This document shows, in pieces, positions 58,108 to 64,000 of a stretch of DNA of 64,000 nt. The DNA is from Bacilli bacterium (GTDB lineage: Bacteria > Bacillota_I > Bacilli_A > RFN20 > CAG-826), in assembly GCA_022653695.1 (NCBI GenBank), contig JALCSW010000002.1, forward strand, positions 214,605-278,604. The letters are read 5' to 3'. Both the position numbers and the translations under genes were made by a program. The notes under the pieces were generated by a model. The model worked only from the letters and a program-made list of their open reading frames with translations. It was not told the origin of the DNA and made no database searches. Each line of letters starts with the position of its first letter. Position 1 is the first letter of the stretch.

Positions 58108-58216
58108 TTACCATCTTTGGTATTAGATTAAAACGTAAATACACCATTTTAGGTTTACTGCATTGCATTTATACACTATTTTGGTATATACAGAAGGCAT
58201 ACAAACACCATTTTTT
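58108..58216. repeat. Four direct repeats with 32-33-bp period upstream of HTH-MNT gene 1
   Basis: Copies begin at 58108, 58141, 58173 and 58205 with spacing 33, 32 and 32. The cores are ACCATCTTTGGT, ACCATTTTAGGT, ACTATTTTGGT and ACCATTTTTT. The first core is a perfect ACCA-N4-TGGT inverted repeat. They lie on the upstream side of the minus-strand gene and suit binding by its HTH. Confidence 0.8.
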
Positions 58217-58630
58217 CATTACGCCCACTCGCGAACCTTTCTGCCATGATTTTAGGCGCGGAACGTCGCCAAAAAGGCCAAAAAGCCATTGATTAGTGGG
58301 CGGAAGGGAAATCATGGACTCGATATCGAACGAATAGGTGTTCATCACCCCCACCAGTGGTTTTGCTGGGGCCAACCCATTCCTTGGCGATGTTTTTCTT
58401 GCGGGTGCGGCGAAAACCCAGACCATAACCGTTATGCGAATGGTTGAAACGATGGAGTGATTGACTTACGGATTTCATCTATCGATCTTCAATAAAGAAC
58501 GATCTTTTCCATAGCGTTTCTCCGCGCAACCTTCATATCGTCGCAATGATATGGCATTCGGTGGGAACGAAGCTGTTTTTGCAACAAAACACAGGAGCGA
58601 ACGACCAAAAAACAGCCAATTACGTCGCTC
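58217..58630. other. Gene-free stretch between MNT module 1 and the DUF2075 gene
   Basis: About 410 bases. Two overlapping minus-strand frames (58169-58426 and 58293-58478) give short plausible peptides but no known domain; a decayed gene is possible. GAGCGA...TCGCTC near 58590-58630 might end the DUF2075 transcript. I see nothing else. Confidence 0.4.
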
Positions 58631-60493
58631 TTATCCGGTTATTTTCGGCAAATGACTCCGAATGTAGTCAGCCAAGGGTTTGTCTTCGCAATAGATATAA
58701 CAACCTTTTTGGCCCCGCGTAAGCAAAACCTTGTACGTATTCCTGATAAGCCGATCGGCCAACTCCGGTTTGGCGCTCCGTATATGGGATGAATGATCGT
58801 CTTTGGAGATGGCCTTCTGATTCGTCCGAACACGACCATCTTTGTAAAAAAGGTCCTTGCCGATGATGACGCCGACGTAATCGAACTCCATGCCTTGAGC
58901 GGTGTGGACGCAGCCGACATTCTCGAAAGAGCCGGGGTTGACGGCCCAGATGTTGTCGGTAACCCCGTTCCATTGAGCTTGGAATCCGCCTGGGAGGGAA
59001 ATATCGATGGGACCGCGCCCGTTTTTCACGTTCCAGTCATAACAATAGCCAGCCACCATTCGGGCTTTGTTATTAATCGCGTTTTTCTCGCGAAGTCTAT
59101 CCCTCATGAGGCACGGGTCATCGAACACTTCAATATCGAAATCGCCCTCGAAAGAGGCGTTTTCGGTTTTCCTGATCATCAAGAGATTGTCAAGAAAAGC
59201 GATGTATGAATCGGATCCGTTACAGCGAAATTCCGAACGAAGCCTCAAATCGTTGCCGTAATAAGCTTTGGAACCCAACGAAACGGCCGCTTTGGCGATG
59301 CCGTTCACCGACCCGATGTCCTGAGCGCAAATGCGTTGCGACTCGTCAATGAAGAAAATCGAAACCAACGATGCCCTAATGGCATCGCTAAGCATATCGG
59401 CGCCTTTATACATAAACGGCTTTGCCTGCAAACGATGGGCTTCGTCGAAAAGGCCAACGTCGATTTGGTTGGGTTTGCACTCCGGCAAGATGAAAGGCGA
59501 AGGGAACAGGGTCGTGATATCAACCTCTTTCTTCGGGTCATTTTTGGCCAAAAGGGCCTTATAGCAATTGCGGGGAGCGCTGTTTTTGGTAATATAGGCG
59601 GCATAACGGCCGTATTTTTTCGCCACACGAACCAACAAATTAACGGCCAAAACGGATTTCCCGGTCCCGGGCCCGCCCTCGATGATAACGGTCCTCTTTT
59701 TGCCATCGGCGAACGATTTCTCAATGATTCCCTCGCAAATGTCGAAAGCGACTATTTGATCGTCAAGAAGAACGAACTCCTCATTGCCTGTAAGCATTGA
59801 GGAAAGGGAATCCTGAAGGGCTTTTTGTGGTTTGATTTTTCCTTCATCGATCTCATAAAGAAGGCGCCCATCCTTGGCTTTTAAGTAAATATGATTCTTG
59901 ACGAAATTCCGGAGCTGAAGCATGTCCTTCCGCAAAAAGGCCGGAGCCTCGGAAGTCCATTCCGAATACATCGGATCGTTGATTATCGAACGGTATTCAT
60001 CCGAAAGGTTGTGGCAATAAGCGCACGGATGGAGAGCGACGTGTTTCTGATTCACGACCTCGCACGTGTTTTCGATGCAACGCATGTAACTATAGGCCTT
60101 GTAAGAAGGATGGGCCGCCAAAGAACCGCCCAAAAGGTCGCAATAGATGGTATGGCCTTTCGCTTCAGGTGCACGCCTCACCATAGCCCATTGCTTCAAT
60201 TCGATAATGATTATGTTGTCCCGTCCCGTTTGGTCTTGCCCAAGAATCATAAAGTCGATCCGTTTGGCCGTTTCCGGGATCTTGTACTCGACCGCCACCG
60301 TCGCATCGCCGGGTATCTCGGGATCGTCAAGAACGTTGCGCATGAAATTGAGGGAATTGCACCAGGAGTTGATTTCTTTGGGGTTGTTGTCGGCGAGTCC
60401 GTTACGCTTGAACGCGTCCAAAATGCAGTCGGTGATTTCGTTATTCATCACCTGATAATCGAATTCGCGTTTCGTGCCGTGATAGATGATCAT
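58631..60493 (-). CDS. DUF2075 helicase-like protein with N-terminal nuclease-like domain
   Basis: The 620-residue protein has an N-terminal segment KRIDFMILGQ...NIIIIELKQW that looks like a PD-(D/E)XK nuclease core, then a DUF2075 (Schlafen group 3-like) ATPase with Walker A IEGGPGTGKS, Walker B VGLFDEAHR, IFFIDESQRI, and the late motifs VHTAQGMEFDYVGVIIG and NTYKVLLTRGQKG of superfamily 1 helicases. It is coupled to the MazG-type gene (ATGA overlap). Such proteins occur in phage-defence settings; the target is unknown. Confidence 0.9.
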   Translation of the reverse strand: MIIYHGTKREFDYQVMNNEITDCILDAFKRNGLADNNPKEINSWCNSLNFMRNVLDDPEIPGDATVAVEYKIPETAKRIDFMILGQDQTGRDNIIIIELKQWAMVRRAPEAKGHTIYCDLLGGSLAAHPSYKAYSYMRCIENTCEVVNQKHVALHPCAYCHNLSDEYRSIINDPMYSEWTSEAPAFLRKDMLQLRNFVKNHIYLKAKDGRLLYEIDEGKIKPQKALQDSLSSMLTGNEEFVLLDDQIVAFDICEGIIEKSFADGKKRTVIIEGGPGTGKSVLAVNLLVRVAKKYGRYAAYITKNSAPRNCYKALLAKNDPKKEVDITTLFPSPFILPECKPNQIDVGLFDEAHRLQAKPFMYKGADMLSDAIRASLVSIFFIDESQRICAQDIGSVNGIAKAAVSLGSKAYYGNDLRLRSEFRCNGSDSYIAFLDNLLMIRKTENASFEGDFDIEVFDDPCLMRDRLREKNAINNKARMVAGYCYDWNVKNGRGPIDISLPGGFQAQWNGVTDNIWAVNPGSFENVGCVHTAQGMEFDYVGVIIGKDLFYKDGRVRTNQKAISKDDHSSHIRSAKPELADRLIRNTYKVLLTRGQKGCYIYCEDKPLADYIRSHLPKITG

Positions 60494-60828
60494 TTCCCTT
60501 TCTCCAACTCCGTGTATTTCTTCGCGTTGCCCTTGGCTTTTTCAACTGGGTATTTCTTTTCGTTCTGATCCATTTTGGCATTCACGATCGCGTCGATATC
60601 AAGGCCCAGTTTATCGGCCATATTGACGCAGTAGACGATAACGTCCGCCAACTCTTCTTTGACGTGCTCAAGGTCATAATGCCTTTCGTCCCACTGGAAG
60701 CATTCCAATAACTCAGCCGATTCAATGGAAATGGATTTGGCGATATTGGCCGGGCTATGGAATTGGTCCCAATCCCTCTCTATTGAAAAACGACGAATCC
60801 TCTCTATTGTTTCCTTTTTCATACCCAT
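60490..60828 (-). CDS. MazG-like nucleotide pyrophosphohydrolase
   Basis: The 112-residue all-alpha NTP pyrophosphatase has RRFSIERDWDQFHSPANIAKSISIESAELLE and EELADVIVYC, the ExxE...ExxD metal-binding set. It cleaves an NTP or dNTP to the monophosphate. TATAAA lies 7 bases before the ATG at 60828, so a leaderless message is likely; the ORF track start at 60897 is too early. It is the first gene of the pair with the DUF2075 protein. Confidence 0.9.
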   Translation of the reverse strand: MGMKKETIERIRRFSIERDWDQFHSPANIAKSISIESAELLECFQWDERHYDLEHVKEELADVIVYCVNMADKLGLDIDAIVNAKMDQNEKKYPVEKAKGNAKKYTELEKGK

Positions 60829-60838
60829 AAGCTTTTTT

Positions 60839-60853
60839 ATACTTGATAAGTAT
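60839..60853. promoter_or_regulatory. Palindrome overlapping the -10 of the MazG-DUF2075 pair
   Basis: ATACTT-GAT-AAGTAT is a perfect 6-bp inverted repeat that runs into the TATAAA at 60836-60841. It is a candidate repressor site. Confidence 0.5.
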
Positions 60854-60993
60854 TTGTCCAGTCGATTCAAAAGGCAAACCAATCGAAAAAAGAACAAGGG
60901 TCCGATAGCTCTCGTTTTTCGGGAAACGCATGAGTTCGCGACGCCACGATGGAAACGATCGGGAATCAGCGATTGCGTGTCTTGATATACGAA

Positions 60994-61320
60994 TTACTCT
61001 AAAATAGAGAGAAGAATCGGAAAATCGTTTTTGACCGTTTGAAACACAACCGTCAAATCAACGCGGCCATAGTCGTGAACGATGCGGTTTCTTAAGCCTC
61101 TCATTTTTTTCCATGGCACTTCGCGATGGGACGAAACATAAGATTCGGACAATCCGGACGCTTCTTCCGATATTTGGATGAAACGAAAACAGATGGCGTC
61201 GCTCACCAATTCGTTTTCGTTGAATTCTTCGGCGCTCAGATCGCCGATCGCGTCGATGGCGAAAGCCAAGTCTTTTTTGATTTTCGCCTCGAAATACGCA
61301 TCGTCTTTGGCCTTATCCAT
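60994..61320 (-). CDS. HEPN toxin, HepT type (module 2)
   Basis: The 108-residue helical protein has the HEPN motif RNRIVHDY (R-x4-H-x-Y) and begins MDKAKDDAYFEAKI, close to the MDNAKGDRYFAKRI of module 1. It overlaps its HTH-MNT gene by the same 8 bases, so the two modules are paralogous. Confidence 0.88.
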   Translation of the reverse strand: MDKAKDDAYFEAKIKKDLAFAIDAIGDLSAEEFNENELVSDAICFRFIQISEEASGLSESYVSSHREVPWKKMRGLRNRIVHDYGRVDLTVVFQTVKNDFPILLSILE

Positions 61321-61780
61321 CTAGACGCACGCCATCGTGAAGCACTTCGCTCATGAGTTCTTTGTTCTTGACGAACTGGTCAAGGTTCAGAAGATCCACT
61401 TTCTTTCCGAGCTTTTCCCGCAAGTCCTCAGCCAAACCGAAAAAGTCGATTCCCGTCACGTCGGTGTCAATCAGGAGATCGACGTCGCTTTTCGGCCCGG
61501 CCTTCCCCTTGCTATAGGAGCCGAAAAGATAGACTGAGCGATATTCGTACCCCGCAAGGACCGCCAACACCCGTTTCCTGATATCGTTTACCGTCAGGAT
61601 CCCATGCTCCTCATCGATAAGAAAGGCTTTCTCAAGCCGCTCGCAAAGGTAATCGTACTTGTCCCTGTTGGCCCCCTGCCTCAGCTCATAGCTTTGATAA
61701 CTTCTCCGCGACACGTGGAGGATTTTCGCCGCCTCCAATTGGCTGATTCCGTTTTTCTTTCGGATTTCATAGAGTTCCAT
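61313..61780 (-). CDS. HTH-MNT antitoxin (module 2)
   Basis: The 155-residue protein has the same build as module 1: HTH (NGISQLEAAKILHVSRRSYQSYELRQG) then an MNT domain with FGSYSKGKAGPKSDVDLL. The two share the ending pattern VLKDGIKIYG / VLHDGVRLDG. The upstream operator boxes are of a different sequence, so the two modules should be regulated separately. Confidence 0.9.
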   Translation of the reverse strand: MELYEIRKKNGISQLEAAKILHVSRRSYQSYELRQGANRDKYDYLCERLEKAFLIDEEHGILTVNDIRKRVLAVLAGYEYRSVYLFGSYSKGKAGPKSDVDLLIDTDVTGIDFFGLAEDLREKLGKKVDLLNLDQFVKNKELMSEVLHDGVRLDG

Positions 61781-61802
61781 GTGGTTTCCCCCTTATCCAT
61801 TA

Positions 61803-61852
61803 TGCAAGTCATATTGCGCTTATTTCAACATATAACTGCGCATTTATTGCGC
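61803..61852. promoter_or_regulatory. TGCGC boxes upstream of HTH-MNT gene 2
   Basis: TGCAA (61803), TGCGC (61815), TGCGC (61837) and TGCGC (61848) are spaced 12, 22 and 11 bp, close to whole helical turns. The last lies in TTATTGCGCATAAT, a near palindrome. They are probable operator sites for the HTH-MNT protein. Confidence 0.6.
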
Positions 61853-62016
61853 ATAATGATATATCAAGAAGCGAAACACTAAAGAGGTTTTCATAATGCC
61901 TTCACTCTTTATATAGGCCAAAAGGCGGAAAAAGTACCATAGCGAACGGCCGCAAAAGCCTTCGCCCCGTAAAGGGTGCTACAATTAATCGCGAAAAAAC
62001 AAGGAGACAACGCATT

Positions 62017-63480
62017 ATGCCCTGCACCACGATTCTCGTCGGCAAGAAAGCCAGTTACAACGGATCCACCATCATCAGCCGCAACGACGACAACCCCACC
62101 GGCTCTTTCGCCATCAAGAAATACGTTTACGTCAATCCGGCAAAGCAACCCCGCCTTTATCGGTCCAAAATCGGGGGCCTTTCGATCAAACTGCCGGATA
62201 ATCCCCTTCCGTATACCTGCTTCCCCACCGTCGGGGACCCCAAGCATGGCGTTTGGGCCGCCAGCGGCATCAACGCAAATAGCGTCAGCATGACCGCCAC
62301 CGAGACCATCACCACGAATCCCCGCGTCCTCGGGGCCGACCCTCTCCTTCGAGGGAGGAAGGCCAAGAAAGGCGACCCTCTTTACGGGGGGATCGGCGAA
62401 GAGGACATCGTCCTGCTCGTCCTGCCCTACGTCGACTCCGCCAAGGAAGGGGCGCTCCGCTTAGGGGCGCTTCTCGAAGAATACGGCACTTACGAAAGCA
62501 ACGGCATCGCCTTCAGCGACGCCGATTCCCTCTGGTGGCTCGAAACCGTCGGGGGCCATAACTGGGTCGCCCGAAAAGTCAAAGACGATGAAGTCGTCGT
62601 CATGCCGAACCAGTTTGGTCTCGACGCCTTCGATCTGTCCGATGCCTATGGGGCCAAAGAAAGCAACCTATGTTCCGCCTCCCTCAAAACCCTCATCGCG
62701 GAAGGCCATCTCAACCTCAGTCTCGACGGCTCTTTCAATCCCCGCCTCGCCTTCGGGAGCCACAGCGACAGCGACCACGTCTACAACACCCCGCGCGTCT
62801 GGTTCATGGGCCGCTACTTGTGCCCGCGCCGCTATAAGTGGGACGGCCCCGCGGCGGACTTCACGCCCGAAAGCGACGACATCCCCTGGAGTTTCGTCCC
62901 CGAACGGAAAGTCACGGTCGAAGACGTGAAATACCTTCAAAGCTCCCATTACCAGGGAACCCCTTATGACCCTTACGACAAAAACAAGGCCAACCCCCTC
63001 AAAAACGTCTACCGTTCGATCGGCGTGAACCGCACGAGTCTCCTTTCGATCGCCGAAATACGCGGCGGGATGGACAAGGCGCGGCGGAGCCTCATGTGGT
63101 TTTCCTTCGCGAGCAACGTCTACAACGCCGTCGTCCCGCTTTACTTCGCGAAAGGGATCCCCGCCTATTTCGGGGAGACGTCCGCGAAAATCGACGCGAA
63201 CCGTTTTTATTGGGCCAACCGCCTCATCGGGGCTCTATCCGACCCCCATTTCGTCGCGATGAGCAATCCGATCGAACGTTATCAAAACGAAGTGGCGGCT
63301 TCCGTAAGGGCCGTCCTTTCCGCGACCGACGCCAAAAAAGCCGTTTCGGAGGCCGATTTGGCCGCGGCCAACGGGAAAATCGCCGCGATAGCCAAAAAAG
63401 CGACCGACAAACTCCTTGAGGAAGCCCTCTATCTTTCGAGCATGAAGATGCGAAACGGCTTTGCCCGGAGCGACAATTAA
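62017..63480 (+). CDS. C69-family dipeptidase
   Basis: Peptidase family C69 (PepD type) are N-terminal-nucleophile hydrolases that split dipeptides. The 487-residue protein begins MPCTTILVGKKASYNGSTIISRNDD, where Cys3 would become the N-terminal nucleophile after removal of two residues. Other family segments are GVWAASGINANSVSMTATETI, WWLETVGGHNWVARKV and RSLMWFSFASNVYNAVVPLYF. No secretion signal. An AAGGAGA precedes the ATG, and TGCTACAAT is an extended -10 at 61975-61983. Confidence 0.93.
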   Translation: MPCTTILVGKKASYNGSTIISRNDDNPTGSFAIKKYVYVNPAKQPRLYRSKIGGLSIKLPDNPLPYTCFPTVGDPKHGVWAASGINANSVSMTATETITTNPRVLGADPLLRGRKAKKGDPLYGGIGEEDIVLLVLPYVDSAKEGALRLGALLEEYGTYESNGIAFSDADSLWWLETVGGHNWVARKVKDDEVVVMPNQFGLDAFDLSDAYGAKESNLCSASLKTLIAEGHLNLSLDGSFNPRLAFGSHSDSDHVYNTPRVWFMGRYLCPRRYKWDGPAADFTPESDDIPWSFVPERKVTVEDVKYLQSSHYQGTPYDPYDKNKANPLKNVYRSIGVNRTSLLSIAEIRGGMDKARRSLMWFSFASNVYNAVVPLYFAKGIPAYFGETSAKIDANRFYWANRLIGALSDPHFVAMSNPIERYQNEVAASVRAVLSATDAKKAVSEADLAAANGKIAAIAKKATDKLLEEALYLSSMKMRNGFARSDN

Positions 63481-63487
63481 AGTCCTT

Positions 63488-63519
63488 ACGGGCGCGGCGG
63501 CGCACGCTTCTGCGCCCGT
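63488..63519 (+). terminator. Probable terminator of the dipeptidase gene
   Basis: ACGGGCGC-(16 nt)-GCGCCCGT is a perfect 8-bp stem with a short T-run (TTTCC). Confidence 0.6.
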
Positions 63520-63729
63520 TTCCAAAAGAGAGGTCGCCCCAAGAAACGCTTCGCCTGCAAGATTGAAATGATAAACGGCTTCCTCGTTGCTTACCAAGAG
63601 CCCTTCGAAGGCGTGCCCTCTTCTCCTCCGGCACGAGCCCCTCCGGACGAAAGGCGGCCAAAACTCGGAACCGACATGGGTCCTGAGCCGCGACGCCAGC
63701 GGCCGAGGCCCCGATCTATGAAACGAAAA

Positions 63730-64000
63730 TCAATCGCGATGTCTCTTCCGATATCGGTATAAGGTCGTCCGCGAAACCCCCAAAGCACGGGCGATCTCGG
63801 TTTCGCTCTTGCCCTGAGCCGTCAAATCGTCGAGCTTCAGCGCGTCGATGACCAGCCTCTTGCGGCCCCTATAAGCCCCCCTGCTCTTGGCTTTCCTTTG
63901 CCCGAGGGCGATGGCCGGAGCCATCCTTCGGCAAAGATCCATGTATTCGGCCAAATACGCTTTGATGAGGGTGGGCCTCTCCTCGTCACGGAAGGAAACG
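63730..64000 (-). CDS. Serine recombinase (resolvase/invertase family), C-terminal end
   Basis: The frame stays open to the window edge, upstream of the ORF track start. The visible 89 residues include AIALGQRKAKSRGAYRGRK and a C-terminal HTH, LTAQGKSETEIARALGVSRTTLYRYRKR, the usual end of resolvase/invertase proteins. The catalytic N-terminal domain with the active Ser is outside the window. It could be a mobile-element resolvase or a DNA invertase. No inverted repeats are visible in the 250 bases downstream. Confidence 0.8.
   Translation of the reverse strand, partial: VSFRDEERPTLIKAYLAEYMDLCRRMAPAIALGQRKAKSRGAYRGRKRLVIDALKLDDLTAQGKSETEIARALGVSRTTLYRYRKRHRD

Noticed and set aside
58169-58478. 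Two overlapping short minus ORFs as a real gene
   Set aside because: No start signals and no recognisable domain; at most a decayed remnant.
1-64000. tRNA or rRNA genes
   Set aside because: I looked for T-loop (GGTTCGAnTCC) patterns with paired acceptor stems and for rRNA-like stretches and found none; a covariance-model search would be decisive.

Overview
The window looks like the chromosome of an uncultured, fairly GC-rich gut-type member of the Bacilli related to the Mollicutes (RF39-like lineages are the kind I have in mind; this is inference, not a database result). The reasons are a Phe-specific T-box in front of pheST, many Ser-rich lipoproteins, a full set of Firmicute-style genes using the standard code with TGA as stop, and a stripped cell-division cluster (mraZ, rsmH, a small FtsL-position membrane protein, ftsA) with no peptidoglycan genes between rsmH and ftsA.

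Layout. 1-13 kb: cell-division cluster, yceD-pheT-pheS under a T-box, two unrelated lipoproteins, an RNA methyltransferase with a YgjP-type metallopeptidase, a DUF523 protein with a long KPYG-repeat tail and an ECF transporter S component. 13-25 kb: a GH13 alpha-glucosidase with a PucR-type regulator, a heterodimeric ABC exporter, and a glycogen operon (glgB, glgP) ending in a dUTPase and a membrane protein. 25-31 kb: an AAA/DUF4143 ATPase behind 33-bp-period repeats, then sugar-phosphate enzymes (a ROK-Nudix fusion, mannose-6-phosphate isomerase, phosphoglucomutase). 31-52.5 kb: a glycan-use locus, with two plus-strand esterases and a minus-strand operon of about 17 kb (LacI regulator, two GH130 enzymes, ABC permeases and binding protein, clan-A glycosidase, carbohydrate-binding lipoprotein, SGNH/CE2 esterases, MsmK-type ATPase). 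The best guess is uptake and breakdown of acetylated beta-mannan or a similar mannoside. A 980-residue carbohydrate-binding lipoprotein gene upstream shares the same compound operator as the LacI gene. 53-64 kb: acetate kinase, a second AAA/DUF4143 gene behind its own 33-bp-period repeats, nrnA, then a defence-like island (HEPN + HTH-MNT, a DUF2075 nuclease-helicase with a MazG-type pyrophosphatase, a second HEPN + HTH-MNT), a C69 dipeptidase and the end of a serine recombinase.

Two patterns run through the window. First, many transcription units place a good -10 box only 6-9 bases before the start codon without a ribosome-binding site, so leaderless mRNAs appear common here. Second, three separate accessory genes (both DUF4143 ATPases and one HTH-MNT antitoxin) are each preceded by 3-4 gene-specific direct repeats spaced 32-33 bp apart. 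This shared spacing with different repeat sequences is the most unusual signal in the window. All assignments were made by reading sequence only; no searches were run.
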